Shown here: positions 30,388 to 41,465 of the stretch, piece after piece
Position numbering within the stretch: the stretch's first letter is position 1
Layout of the letters: each line of letters begins with the position of its first letter
Source: Breviolum minutum Mf 1.05b.01
Lineage: Eukaryota > Sar > Dinophyceae > Suessiales > Symbiodiniaceae
Assembly (NCBI GenBank): GCA_000507305.1
Contig: DF241109.1
Coordinates: 1,521 to 65,520 of the forward strand
Length of the DNA: 64,000 nucleotides
Direction: 5' to 3'
Made by a program: the position numbers and the translations under genes
The notes under the pieces: generated by a model
Seen by the model: the letters and a program-made list of their open reading frames with translations, nothing else
What the model was told of the DNA's origin: nothing
Databases searched by the model: none

Positions 30388-30895
30388 GTACGGGTCATGT
30401 GAAAGGACGTATTAGCACATGTATTCAATCATGTAGACTCAACAGACGACCTACAGCAAAAACATTGCTATCAAAGCATAAGTCTGCAACGTATGCAGGA
30501 TACAGTACATACAACACATAGTATATATATGTATATAAAGAATTCGTGTACCTAAAATAGAAATATTTTTTTAATATATCAACACATATATCAAACAACC
30601 TGAGGGAAAGCAACAAAAATAAAAAGTTGGCCATGTATTGCACACCTCGCACCATCGGTGCTAGTCATGCCAAACCTTCGATCTGGACAGATGTTTATTC
30701 GAGCACCCATCGTAAGGTTTCCGTTCCACACATGCATGCAAAAAGGAAATGGGAAGGAATCCTTGTTTTAACCATCTACCAGTAGAAAAGCTGAGAAGCT
30801 CTTCTGCACGGACAGCCGAGAGACACAGAAAGCATCGGAGCAGAGACGGGACAAAATTGCACGTTCAAAAAAGGCTGCGAGGATCTCTGGCACAA

Positions 30896-30958
30896 TTTCA
30901 CAACACATTTCACAGCACGGCTTGCTATATGCAAGGTCCGCGAGAGAAATGTAAATGC
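30896..30958 (-). CDS. Cys-rich exon-like block, copy A
   Basis: The minus strand reads ISLADLAYSKPCCEMCCEIV then PEILAAFFERAILSRLCSDA in an open frame (30768-30986). The part SLADLAYSxPCCEMCCxI is duplicated at 31213-31277. The four cysteines (CC..CC) could bind metal; function unknown. The frame continues beyond the duplicated part with protein-like sequence. Confidence 0.4.
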
Positions 30959-31019
30959 TGGGAAAAACAGTATGAAGCGAACTCATGCAGCAAAAGGTAT
31001 CAATCTTTGTTCGCCCCCC

Positions 31020-31900
31020 CCCCCCTCGTATTTTGAATTAAAAGTTAAACAGCAGCGAATGTAGATGAAAACTTGCATGTTGACCCTTACTCATGGATGG
31101 CTGACCCGTCCGTTTTGATGTCTGCTTTGCGTGCCATGTTTGGGCGAGACCAACATTTTTCATTGCCCCGCATTATAGCTCGTGGTGTACTCTGCGCCCT
31201 CCATGCCGGGCATAATGTCACAACACATTTCACAACAGGGCTCGCTATATGCAAGGTCCGCGAGAGAAACGTCAATAGTTTGATCAAGCTAGCGACTCCT
31301 GTTCTGTTCGGCCACAGAAGATCGACCTCATTGCCGCCCGCCTTCGCGTTCCAAGCTCTTGCATGGACAACGTGCATACACTTTGCCCAACAAGCACTGA
31401 CAACTCAACGTTCCCAAGAGTTTTGGCGTAAATACCCACCAACTGCATTTCTGAAAACTTGGAAAAGTGATCCAAGCTTCCACCATGTGCACTGCCAAAG
31501 CTCCGCGTGCCGTCGGGTACTGGCGCTCGAGGCGCCAGCCCGCATGTTCGAAGAAAAGACTTCGAAGAAAAAAACCTATACAAACCCCTGTACAAACACT
31601 ACGAGAACAAACATTTGCGGTGATGTTTTCACTGACGCCAAGTGCGGCAACAGAGACGGTCATGTGTGGCCGCAAATCTGGCACCTTCATGTCCGCATGG
31701 CATGGCCAACCTGCAGCGGAAGAATTCCGGGATTGGCCACGGCCGCACCAAACGGGCACCCGACTTCCGTATCCAGAGTGCGCGTGTTCCTGATGCCAAC
31801 AAGATGCCAAGAGATCCTGTATCTTCCGCAGGTCCCTTTTTGAGTCAAGGGAATTCACTTCGTACGGCTTCGCGAATGTCACCTTTCGTCGTGGCATCAC
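31020..31900. other. Region open on both strands, no gene chosen
   Basis: A 256-codon plus frame (31073-31843) and minus frames (31328-31900, 31284-31595) overlap. The plus frame crosses the antisense of the Cys-rich block, which favours the minus strand. Composition does not settle it. Confidence 0.3.
31213..31277 (-). CDS. Cys-rich exon-like block, copy B
   Basis: The minus strand reads IDVSLADLAYSEPCCEMCCD then IMPGMEGAEYTTSYNAGQ and a TGA, starting after a possible acceptor (CGCTAG). Compared with copy A, several differences are silent (CCC/CCG, TGT/TGC) and the others give K/E, D/E and M/V. That pattern suggests a coding duplicate. Confidence 0.4.
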
Positions 31901-32071
31901 GGACCCCAGGGGATCATTGTTGACAGCATGCGGAGACAGGGATGTTGTTTGTTGAAACTTTACAGCTTCTTAAATTTCAAGTGCAGTTACAATCAGAAAA
32001 CCCCATAAAAGGACGACAGCGCAGTAATAGCCGAGTCCAAGAATGGAATCGTCAAATAATAGCAGGGTCAA

Positions 32072-32519
32072 CTAAGAGGTGGGTCCGGCGACGCTTTTCC
32101 TGGCAGGTGCAAAATGGTGAAGCTCAAGTGTCACTTTTGCTATGGTGAAGCCAGTACTTGCTGAAATTGGAAACTTAGCCGCGGCGCTAAATGTTACACT
32201 TTCCATGGAAGGAGTAGTATTTTGCAGTTCTTTGTACCACAGTAGTACTGGAATAGCACTGGAGATGTACTTTGTAGCACATAGTATGTTGTCGCCAAAA
32301 GTAGGCCAAAATTGGATAGTGGTGTCCGAGGCTCCGACCCGCAGTGTCCACCATAGGTTTGGTGCCATAAGGCGATGGGCCTTCCTCCGTGGAGTCTCCG
32401 TCAATATTCTATGCAGCAGCTCTTCCTCTTGCAAAATGGTCCAACGTATTGCGTTCCCGTTCGCCAGCTTCACTTCGACCCTTCCTTACAGCGTCACAAG
32501 TCTCTTCTTCACTGCTTAG
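32072..32519. other. Possible coding block, strand ambiguous
   Basis: The minus frame (32072-32473) reads ... RWTILQEEELLHRILTETPR then RKAHRLMAPNLWWTLRVGAS ... SAIPVLLWYKELQNTTPSM; the plus frame (32142-32519) reads ... EIGNLAAALNVTLSMEGVVF ... HHRFGAIRRWAFLRGVSV. Both are open for more than 125 codons and both look protein-like. No family recognised on either strand; the minus frame has no ATG at its start. Confidence 0.3.
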
Positions 32520-32869
32520 TCACCTTTCACATACTCATGCATAGTCTAAACATAACAACCTTCAGGCCACTGTCCGGATATCATGCCATACCCAACCACT
32601 TCCACGGGGCCACTCTTGCTCTCGGTGACCAAGATCTCAAAGCCCGCATCCTGTCACTGCCCTTCCAGGGACTCCATCCCGCCAAGAAATCCATCCTTGC
32701 ACCCTCCCTCCATTCCAGCTTTCTATGACACTATGCTTCCCTCCTGCTCTACACCTCCCCACATCACACCTGTCAAATCATAAACCTGCACACCCCAATC
32801 CTTCGCTAACGCGCGCCAAAATGAGGCCAAAAGTTTTCTTGTTTCGCGGGCGCTCGCGCGTGCGACACA

Positions 32870-32905
32870 CACACAAGCAACAAGCAACAAGCAACAATGT
32901 TACCT
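32870..32905. repeat. CAAGCAA tandem run
   Basis: ACACAAGCAACAAGCAACAAGC, a relative of the (CAA)n run 100 bp downstream. Confidence 0.7.
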
Positions 32906-32989
32906 TTTTCCAAAGCCCATGCGCATGTGCGGCAAACGCCTTGAGCGCCGGCCTAAGCCCTGGATCAAAAAAACGGTTGGAAGCTTGAG

Positions 32990-32997
32990 CAACAAGC

Positions 32998-33047
<50 letters not shown>
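32990..33047. repeat. (CAA)n microsatellite
   Basis: About 17 CAA triplets. Frames give poly-Gln or poly-Leu and are not evidence of a gene. Confidence 0.95.
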
Positions 33048-33378
33048 CCACCTTTGTATCTTGGGCCCTGCCGAGGGGAGCGTCAGCTCTTAAATTGGTT
33101 TATTATTATCCCCATATAGGTAGATAGTATTATCCCCTATATACAGCAAACACCCAGAGTTTTTTTTGCATTGCTCACATGGGATCATCAAATATGGAAG
33201 AACCCGTGAGTTGCATGTTGGACGTCGATTTTCCATGAGGCCCCCCCCAAAAAAAAGGGGAAGGACATCCAGCCTCTGACACTTTTCGTTAAAAGTGTGC
33301 AGTTTATGGCAACCTTTACACCCCTAAAGATTAACGGCTGGAACATGTCCTCATGGAGGTGGAAGGTTCAGATCATTT

Positions 33379-33476
33379 CTAGTTGGTGGTTTCAACCCCT
33401 TTGAAAAATATTAGTCAAAATGGGAATCTTCCCCAAATAGAGGTGAAAATAAAAAATATTTGAAACCAGCACCTAG
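33379..33476. mobile_element. F1 palindromic element
   Basis: CTAGTTGGTGGTTTCAACCC ... TTGAAACCAGCACCTAG; CTAG at both tips. Confidence 0.85.
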
Positions 33477-33588
33477 ATTTTCCTTTCTTTTCCTGGGTGA
33501 TGGCTGGTTCCGGTGAACCAGCCGTGAAAATCTTCTTCCAGGCCGTTTCCATGAAATTTCGGAGTCCGAGATTTTTGGAGGCGATTTT

Positions 33589-33745
33589 TTTGCCACGAAA
33601 AAAACCCGAAAATTACTTTCCATGAGTCATCCTGGTTGGTTAATAGGGATCTTCATATTGGTTTTTTATAATCCCTATATAACTGGGTAGGATTTCATCC
33701 CCTATTTAACCCAAACAACCAGGGGCCCTTTTTTCATTGCTCAAC
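33589..33745. mobile_element. F2 palindromic element
   Basis: TTGCCACGAAAAAAACCC ... GGCCCTTTTTTCATTGCTCAA; CTGGTTGGTTAATAGGGATC pairs with the region before CAACCAGG. Confidence 0.8.
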
Positions 33746-33799
33746 GTGTTTTGAGGAAGCTATGGGGATGGGATGCATCTTCGATTCCTGTGTTGATCG

Positions 33800-33912
33800 T
33801 ACCCTCCCTGAAACTAACAGGTCATCGCACCTGAAAATGGATGGTTTGAAGATCCTTTCCTTTTGGGATGGCCTATTTTGGCAGGTGCGATATGTTAACT
33901 TTAGGGAGGGTA
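33800..33912. mobile_element. F3 palindromic element
   Basis: TACCCTCCCTGAAACTAACA ... TGTTAACTTTAGGGAGGGTA; CGCACCTGAAAATGG pairs with CAGGTGCG. Confidence 0.85.
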
Positions 33913-34739
33913 TATCATGTTACTTTTTTGGAGGCAAACCAAAAAAACATAAAAAAACCTCATTTTTGTTTGGTGAAGCTATCCCTGGAAGTCAACCACC
34001 ACTTTAAAAATGGTAGTTCTTTTTGGAAGATGATAAAACCCTACTAAAAGAATGGTGGTTCGGAAACCAACCTATAAAAAATGGTGGTTGGACTTCCAGG
34101 GTATGGGAAAGGCACGATTTCGCATCTCATGAGGACCTTGACGACCGAGTTTCTTCAGCGACCAAATGCTTGGTGACGGCGACCAAGTCCACCGAACTAC
34201 CCAACACCGAGGCCACTAACAGCATCTGACTCAACGTTGCCATGTTACTCCTATGACAAAAAAGGCGGAGAGTAACCCCAGACAAACAGATCAAAGGTTT
34301 TAGTATATCTTGTTCATGGGAACTTCGTAAAATGGTAAGTGGTAGTTATAAACTCATCAAACCCATTGAAATAAATGGGGTATATTGGAGCTAGAACTTA
34401 TATAATATTATTTCGTAACTTCCTGCAACATCCTATAGAATCGCGGCGTTGATTCATGCTTTTTGTTTGCATAGGTTAAAAATGAAAGCCTTTTGAAATG
34501 GCGACTGCTACCGCCAGGGGAATTACATTGGGAAAAATCCCCCTTCCCAGTAAGAGGGACCACCAGGACAGTATTTTTCTCGTTTCTTTTTACTGGGTTT
34601 TTGGGGGACAACCCTCAATATATACAAAACATATTCATCATGAACCATCTACCTTTGTGAGACCTTTTGCTCATACTGAATGGCCCTCAGTGTCTAGCTG
34701 CCAAATTCGTATGAAGTAACCTGCCACTGAATCATCAAT

Positions 34740-34776
34740 CAGCAATCATCAATCATCGTCATCGTCATCGTCATCG

Positions 34777-34835
<59 letters not shown>

Positions 34836-34945
34836 TTCATCATCATCATCTTCATCATCATCTTCTTCTTCTTCTTCATCATCATCATCATCATCGTCAT
34901 CATCATCATCATCACCATATTTTTCTTCTTCTTCATCATTATCAA
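34740..34945. repeat. (TCA/TCG/TCT)n compound microsatellite
   Basis: About 200 bp of TCN triplets, with blocks of TCATCG, TCA and TCT. The minus frame gives Met/Lys runs. Confidence 0.95.
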
Positions 34946-35261
34946 CCTAACGTCAAAATATCTCACCAACCTTGGAATACCAAAATCAGATGTTTTCTTT
35001 CCACAACATCCTATCAGACCCACATCAGACTCAGGATTCTGTGCTTTGTTTCAGTCATCGAAAATCTACCGGGCCCTTCACGCAAACCCCGGACTGCATG
35101 AACCATGAAATCTTGATTGGTTCAAAGTTCCTCAAGAAAAAAGAATTGGTCAGATTGGTAGATGGTGTCTTTTTGGTTAACCCCCCCCCTTTATACTCCA
35201 TACCTGTACCCTCCATGTAAAAAAAAACCCAAATAAGACTAAAAGCATAGTCCCACAACAT

Positions 35262-35462
35262 CATTTGAGCCACGAAAAAAGAACAACCTCCTACTTTCCA
35301 TTGAATCCTGCTTATTTAATAGGGATACTTATAATATATATATATATATATTATATATATATATATATTTCATGGTTTATGAAACAATCCCCACATAACA
35401 TGAGTAGTATTTCATCCCCAATTACTATACCCTAAACAACCGTTTCGGCCCCTTTTTTGTGG
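35262..35462. mobile_element. F2 element with a TA microsatellite inside
   Basis: TTTGAGCCACGAAAAAAGAAC ... AACCGTTTCGGCCCCTTTTTT. Two (TA)n runs (35335-35369) and a CATGGTTTATGAAAC block interrupt the middle; the GCTCAAC tip is altered. Confidence 0.65.
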
Positions 35463-35682
35463 CCTTGGACTCCTTTCTGTTGCCCCCCCAAAAAAAACTC
35501 GACCGAAAAAATCCCCAAATCCCTCCCACAACCAACCCGAAGGTCGGTCACACAGTCACGGCTCCTCATCTGCGGGCTTAACTTTTCATCCAAAGGATGT
35601 GCCCAATAAGCTTTGGCTCTAAAAAGATGTGCTATGCCCATCAACGCCTTGGATCAATTTCTGGTCAGATTGGTATTTGATA

Positions 35683-35790
35683 TTTCACCTGTCTCCAGAT
35701 TTCCCTGAAATGTTTGGGGATTTCCCGTCCAAAAAGCCACCTTTTGGGGTGAAAACTCGTGTGAGGTCGCTATAATTTGATCAGATCAAT
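35683..35790 (+). repeat. P repeat
   Basis: CACCTGTCTCCAGATTTCCC then TGAAATGTTTGGGGATTTCC ... TCGTGTGAGGTCGCTATAAT then TTGATCAG. Confidence 0.75.
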
Positions 35791-35997
35791 AGCAGCTGTT
35801 TGGTTCTGGTTTTGTTGCTGGGCAGCCCCAATGGGGATAGAAAAATATCCACCGAAAAAAAAAACGGCACAATCCAAGAAGCTCTATAGAAGATACGTCC
35901 AAAACGTGCTGTGGTAGAAAGCCAAAAGTTGGGAACCTTACCTCAGATTTTCGGCAAAAAAATGTCAGGAGAAAGGTTGCTGACAAAACAAAATCAT

Positions 35998-36080
35998 AGG
36001 GAACTAACCTTTCCCAGCTGGGGAAAGGGAAAATCATCTTTTAAAATTGCTTTGGGACATGTGGTTTCCCAGGAGTGTAC
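35998..36080. mobile_element. F3 element, CCTGGGAAC subtype, left tip lost
   Basis: GGGAACTAACCTTTCCCAGC ... GGGACATGTGGTTTCCCAGG then AGTGTAC. Confidence 0.6.
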
Positions 36081-36353
36081 ACATAGGATCCAGGGGACTG
36101 GTATAGGTACCTGTATATGCCTGAATGGTTGATTTTTTATGGAAAACTAGTAGGTTAATATGCCATAGATGGTATGGTATGGGTGTATAATTCTCACTCA
36201 CGTGGAACCAAAAAAGGTATACGCTTGGAATTCACAACGTTCCCGTCGTCTTTTTACATGGTACAGAATAAAGAAAAAACACCTGAAGAGCCAAATCGGA
36301 TGTCTTTGAGTGCCAAATTTCTCGCCTCAAAAAAAAAAACGCTAGAGAGAGCA

Positions 36354-36487
36354 TACTTGGAGGTTCAGGATACTTAGTAAGTGGATAGTAACCAGGGTTA
36401 TAACCCCTACAAGTGGGTTATATGTACCCTAACTAGGGTTATAAACCTACATATAACCAGTTACTAAGTATCCTGAACCGCTAAGTA
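36354..36487. mobile_element. F6 palindromic element, reversed relative to 3648-3776
   Basis: TACTTGGAGGTTCAGGATAC mirrors GTATCCTGAACCGCTAAGTA. Confidence 0.85.
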
Positions 36488-36711
36488 CCGCCCTTCTGTG
36501 AATCCAAAAACTTCGACCGAACTTCAAATGTTTCATCGGAAAAAAAAAATACGAGCGATTCAAGGAACTCTGTTTCGCTTAGATTCCTGAAAACCAACAG
36601 AAATATGGCACCTGAAAAAGTTCCCGTTTTTGGGAGGGAATACCATCTGATGATCCAAACCTTCAATTTTTGGGGTTCCAATCGCCGTTAACTTTTGGGG
36701 GGGGGCAAAAA

Positions 36712-36841
36712 CACCCCTGCATGACAACTAACATGACAATTGCTGGAAAATCCCCCGTTTTCAATGGGAATTTTCCATCTTATCATTCAGCCGGTGGTGG
36801 ATTTTTCCGGCGATCGTCATGTTACGGACTTCGCAGGTGTA
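36712..36841. mobile_element. F3-related element, GACAATTGC subtype
   Basis: ACACCCCTGCATGACAACTA ... GGAAAATCCCCCGTTTTCAA ... GCGATCGTCATGTTACGG then GCAGGTGTA. Shares CATTCAGCCGGTGG and GCGATCGTCATGTTA with 49468-49566. Confidence 0.65.
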
Positions 36842-36862
36842 GATTTACCACATGATCATTTA

Positions 36863-37077
36863 GTACAAGGTGGGCCCTTGTAGCAAGTTATAAATGGAGT
36901 GACATAACTCCTATTTTCATGGCCGAAAATAAATGGGTTTTCCTGGGGTTATATATTGATTGTCCTTTTCCCACAGTGGGATATGTTAATCCCCTGGAGG
37001 GTATATAACCCCACTTCTAGTGCCTTTTTTGACTCCACTGACCAACTGCTACTTGGATCCGGGACCCACCTTGTAGG
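36863..37077. mobile_element. F12 element with an F3-type core
   Basis: TACAAGGTGGGCCC mirrors GGGACCCACCTTGTA; the GGAGTGACATAACTCC stem lies inside the left arm. The core (36947-37005, CCTTTTCCCACAGTGGG ... GGAGGGTATATAACCCC) resembles the CCTGGGAAC subtype of F3 and is probably a later insertion. Confidence 0.7.
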
Positions 37078-37166
37078 GAGTTTCAGTTTCATCCTCCAAG
37101 GGATCCAAGGGATCAAAGGAAATTTACCGGCAGGAAATCTACGGCATGAATTGAAGGTCACATCAT

Positions 37167-37428
37167 ACGCTTGATGATTCAGAAATCCGGCGCACCAGTT
37201 GAGGTATCTTCCGTCTACATTCGTGTGCTGGTTGATGGAAGAAATCCTGCACCTGGTGCTAAAACCCTGGAAATAATGGGATAAACTACCAACCTCAACT
37301 GGTATATTTAAAAAAACTAATGATGGAAGAAACCCAGTTATATCTAAAAAAACCCTGCAAAAACTGGGGATAAAACTACCATATCAACTGGTGATATCGC
37401 CGGACTTCTGAACCGTGAATCAACGGTA
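37167..37428. mobile_element. Cluster of F7 elements, partly broken
   Basis: Three starts (TTGATGATTCAGAAATCCGG at 37171, TTGATGGAAGAAATCC at 37232, TGATGGAAGAAACC at 37322) and one good end (GACTTCTGAACCGTG then AATCAACGGTA). At least two copies lie in tandem. Confidence 0.65.
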
Positions 37429-37712
37429 TAAAATCCAAAATAAAATATCCTGCTTTTGTTTTTTTTGCTTAAAACTTCCCGAACAATGCCTATTGCCTAT
37501 CCAAAAAAGAGCCCGCAGGCACTAAGGTCGGCCATCACATCTCCAAAACACTTCGATCCAAGTTGCCCATCAAGAGGACAGCCACATGATATGAACGCAG
37601 ACCTGCTGGCTTTTTGTGTCTCGAGGATTTTTCGATGTTGTTTTTTTTTCCGTTGGCAACAGATGTTTTTGTTTTTTTCGGATGTTCAAAAAAGGCCATG
37701 GAGTCAAAGCAA

Positions 37713-37876
37713 TGGTTGTTTCTGGTTCCCCGAATAGGTGGTAGGTGATGTTTTTCATCACCCAGTTGGCAATATAAATACCACTTATTATATACCACTT
37801 ATATTCCTTGCCAATTGGGTGGTTATATATATATATATATCACCGATCCCACCTATTCGGGGAACCAGAAACAACT
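37713..37876. mobile_element. F11 palindromic element
   Basis: GGTTGTTTCTGGTTCCCCG mirrors CGGGGAACCAGAAACAAC; a (TA)n run lies near the centre-right. Confidence 0.9.
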
Positions 37877-37998
37877 ATTGATCAACAGAAGATTTTGGTT
37901 GAGGAAACCAAAAAAAGTGGAAAGAAAAGAAAAAGCATCTCCAAGCTCTCCGTGAAAATGTTGGGTGGCTCAAATGAATATCACTTGGAGTACCCTCC

Positions 37999-38143
37999 AC
38001 TTGGAGGATCATCCCATTTAGTAAGTGGTTAATAACCATGGTTAGTAAGTCCCCTAAGTGGGGTTGTTCCCCTTCCAAATGGGCTAAATGGCTTGTAAAT
38101 GGGGCATACCTAACCACTTACTAACTGGGATGATCCTCCAAGC
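37999..38143. mobile_element. F5 palindromic element
   Basis: ACTTGGAGGATCATCCC mirrors GGGATGATCCTCCAAG. It differs from 14794-14941 at only a handful of positions. Confidence 0.9.
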
Positions 38144-38169
38144 AGGGAACAAGTCCATATCCCACCAAA

Positions 38170-38348
38170 CCGGAAAGCCGGAAAGCCTCATCGATTCAAA
38201 GTTGTGTTTTGGGAAGGGACATGGCACAATTCCTAGGAGGGTACCCTCCCTGAAACTAACAGTTCGCACCTGAAAATAGACCCCTTGTTAAGGAGATTCG
38301 TATTGGAAACCACCTTCTTTAGGGGCTATGTTAGAATCGGGGAGGGTA
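38170..38348. mobile_element. Two abutting F3 elements
   Basis: A right half of the CCTGGGAAC subtype (ending TTCCTAGGAGGGTA at 38243) runs directly into a complete F3 copy (38242-38348; TACCCTCCCTGAAACTAACA ... CTATGTTAGAATCGGGGAGG). They share the TA of GGGTACCC. Confidence 0.75.
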
Positions 38349-38483
38349 ACCTTACAAGGAGTTGAGGTGTTTTTTCAATCCAAACCAGCCATGTTGATTT
38401 TTCCTTGCGGATTCATGTGTCATGGAAAACTCAGGGAGCAAAGCAAGGATAAAAAATATATAAAAAAATGCTGTTTGTCTATA

Positions 38484-38593
38484 TACACTCTGGTAAACTC
38501 AAATAACAATTTTTGGAAAACGGACAATGAATGAAGATGTGTTTCCGATTAATAATTGGGGAATTTCTGTTGCTATGTTAGTTTACCAGAGTG
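38484..38593. mobile_element. F3 element, CTGGTAAAC subtype
   Basis: TACACTCTGGTAAACTCAAA ... TATGTTAGTTTACCAGAGTG. Confidence 0.75.
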
Positions 38594-38963
38594 AAAAATA
38601 ATGGTTGGAAGGCTAGCTTCCTTTTGAAATGGTCCCTTTCCGTGGGACATGCTAATTTTCTGGAGGGTATACCACCAAAATCATCGCAAACAAAACGAAT
38701 ATCTTCCACTATCTGCGCAGCTTTCCTACATACACCACTTCACCCCCAGGATTTTTGGTGTTTCTGTTTCCTTTTTTTCCTGGAAACGGCGCCTATTAAG
38801 CATAATGCCAGCAGCATGCACAGCCGGGCTTCCGTTGGTGGCGTCCATGGTTTTTGAGAAGATCTCATGATGTGATCAGCCTTGGCCGAAACTTGGGTCG
38901 GTCCCTTGGCATCGAGGGGACTGACTTTTACGGCTCGCCACAATGGAAAACCCCACTTTCCTG

Positions 38964-39071
38964 TTGATGTCCCAGGAGGCTAGGATCAAAGGTGATCGGA
39001 TCAGTGGGTTATTTCACCTACTTTTATATGGTGGATTCATTGGGGTTATAACCCATTTACTAACCATTGAA
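38964..39071. mobile_element. F4 element, right end lost
   Basis: GATGTCCCAGGAGGCTAGGA ... GGTTATAACCCATTTACTAA then CCATTG; the GGACATCC tip is missing. Confidence 0.6.
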
Positions 39072-39082
39072 AACCCCACGAT

Positions 39083-39209
39083 TTGTTGATGGAATAAATT
39101 TTGCACCACCTGGGATGTAATGTAAAAAAATCGTAAATCATGCGATTTCAACTACCGTTCCCTCAACTTGGTGAGTTTGATCACCCGATTTCTGGGCAAG
39201 CCATCAACG
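39083..39209. mobile_element. F7 palindromic element
   Basis: TTGTTGATGGAATAAATTTTG ... CGATTTCTGGGCAAGCCATC then AACGG. Confidence 0.8.
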
Positions 39210-39802
39210 GTCGCCAAGCAGCATAAGCGAAGAGCCGTAAGTGCATCAGGAAGGCTAAAGCACTTCCCATGACCATTCCCGAGATTGCCACTGGATCCTT
39301 ACGAGGTGGGCCGATTTGAGCCGATCGGCCTTATAAATGGGAGGTTTGTTTTATATGGGGCCCCTATAAATGGCCTTACATAAATAAATAAATGGGTAAC
39401 TACCCTAGTTATCGGGAGTGTTATCGGGAGTACAAATCCATTTTTATAACTTTCTAGAAGGACTTTGGGTTTCCCCAAATTTCTGTTTTGTAATGGATGA
39501 AAAAAACACACAACAAAAACTTGCAGATCCACATGTGTTTTTGAAACTTGAAGGGTTGGGATGTTTCAACTGGTTTTCCTGAAAAAACAACAAGTTTGAG
39601 GGGATTCAAATCTTGGACCTTGGATTCTTTTCGGATGTTGAGTCAGGGTGTGCCTGAGTGTCTGTGTGTGTGTTCTACTTTTATGTTTCGATGATCTGTT
39701 GGTGATTTATATTCTTATAATCAGATCTAGTCAGAGACTCACCTCCCACTCGTGACCTTGAAAAACCCTGTTTTTGGACCATTGATCTGGGCAAATTATA
39801 TA

Positions 39803-39949
39803 CTACTTAGAGGTTCAGGATACGGATTGTAACTGGTTATATGTAGGTTTATGACCCTAGTTAGGGTACATATAACCCACTTATAGGGATTATAACCCTG
39901 GTTACTATCCACGTATCCACGTATCCTAAGTATCCTGAACCTCCAAGTA
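39803..39949. mobile_element. F6 palindromic element
   Basis: TACTTAGAGGTTCAGGATAC mirrors GTATCCTGAACCTCCAAGTA. The right arm carries a doubled CACGTATC (39909-39924). Confidence 0.85.
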
Positions 39950-40137
39950 TAATTCCTAAACCTGAATGTTTCGGGGGATTTTGGGGGGGGGGGGTAAGTC
40001 AACTTTACAGTTTGGAAACTGAAACTTTTTCGTTGCACCGCACCCCTGCAATTGACAGTGATACTTGAGTCATTTTAAACAGTTTCAACAGAACCGTAAA
40101 ACAAAAAAAACTGAAAAATAAAATTAGAAATACCTGG

Positions 40138-40220
40138 AACACCTAAGGGGTGCTAAATGAATGGTAAGGGGTGCCCATTAACCACCCCTTAGGGTCATAT
40201 TGGCACCTCTTAGGTGGTGC
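40138..40220. repeat. Short palindrome around CACCTAAGGGGTGC
   Basis: CACCTAAGGGGTGC at the left, CCACCCCTTAGG in the middle and GGCACCTCTTAGGTGG at the right; a compact foldback of about 80 bp. Confidence 0.65.
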
Positions 40221-40250
40221 TGGTATATATATACACATTCAACTTATGGT

Positions 40251-40362
40251 AAATGGATGGTTTGGGATTCAATCGGGGTACCCCTAAGAATTCCAATCCC
40301 TTTCATGTTCGGGGATCCCAGCAATCCAAACCACCGGGCTACAAAACCACCAATTAATCACT
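40251..40362. mobile_element. F8 palindromic element
   Basis: ACTTATGGTAAATGGATGG ... ACCACCAATTAATCACTA. An F1 element follows immediately. Confidence 0.75.
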
Positions 40363-40363
40363 A

Positions 40364-40464
40364 CTAGTTGGTGGTTGAACCAACCCATTTGAAAAATATT
40401 AGTCAAATTGGATCATCTCCCCAAGTAGTGTTGAAAATAATAAATATTTGAAACCACCACCCAG
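40364..40464. mobile_element. F1 palindromic element
   Basis: CTAGTTGGTGGTTGAACCAA ... TTTGAAACCACCACCCAG, directly after an F8 copy. Confidence 0.85.
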
Positions 40465-40990
40465 ATTAGTTTATACATACAACTCACCAACAAAATATAG
40501 CAGCGCCTTTCTAAAAGGCCCAACACGGGAATCCATGCACCAAATCCGTCCCGGAATCTGTGAATTTCGGAACAAAAAACACCCAGAGATGTTGAGATTT
40601 CCCCTACTTTCATCAACAGAACGATCACCCCTTGTGGGTCCTGGTACCTGAGGAAAAAACACACAAAAACCCGAAATGAAAAGGAAAATCATCGAGTCTT
40701 TGTTTGTTGGTTTTCTGGGATCTAAGCCAAAACCCACAAAGCGTAAGAATTTTAAATAAACGAAAAAAAAACAGAAATGTTCATACTTGTAACCACCCAT
40801 CACTAAACAAACCCAGGATCATTGTCATTCTTCCCATTCACATAATCGGAACCGATGGTATCCAGCAGTATTCTGTTCACCAGTTGGAAGAAACAAAGCA
40901 ATGTTAAGCTGGCCATCAAATAGGTGTAGTCTGACCATCCTCACAGGGGAGAGAGATTGACTGGGCATTCAAACGGACTCTTTACATAAC

Positions 40991-41090
40991 CTGGTTGGTG
41001 GTTTCAACCCCTTTGAAACATATCAGTCAAAATGGGAATCTTCCCCAATTTTCGGGGTGAAAATAAAAAATATTTGAAACCACCAGCTAG
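40991..41090. mobile_element. F1 palindromic element
   Basis: CTGGTTGGTGGTTTCAACCC ... TTTGAAACCACCAGCTAG. Confidence 0.85.
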
Positions 41091-41465
41091 CTTTCCTTTT
41101 AGGGGAGAAGAATTCATGAAAAAAATACTACCATGTTTCCGAAAAAAAAAAAAAAAAACCTTAGCTCAGTGAAAAATTTAGTGAGCTCAAACCTTGGAGT
41201 TTGATAGGGCTCTTTTTTGCAGGTTCATCCAATATTTCTTTCTATGCGACATCTCCTGAAAAAACATCCTGAAAAGGTCATATTTATGAGGATCTTTTGC
41301 AGAAAATCAACGGGAGGGTGAACATCTGTCATCCATACTTTATATGTCAAGTCATGAGATCCTGCAAGGGGATGGATGAAAATTGATGATCTTCTTGGCG
41401 CGCGTTTTTTGGGGAGAAGCCTTTTCGGCTGGAGATGCAATTGCGGACATCAGGATTAGGATTTC

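Noticed and set aside
31073-31843. 256-codon plus frame
   Set aside because: It crosses the antisense of the duplicated Cys-rich block, and minus frames over the same bases are at least as good; kept only as an ambiguous region.
32812-32835. GCCAAAATGAGG, resembling the reverse of the spliced leader
   Set aside because: Only nine bases match and no gene start follows in the right direction.
32778-33119. Frames with poly-Leu or poly-Gln
   Set aside because: Translation of the (CAA)n microsatellite; no coding context around it.
34739-35023. Minus frame of Met and Lys runs
   Set aside because: Translation of the TCN microsatellite.
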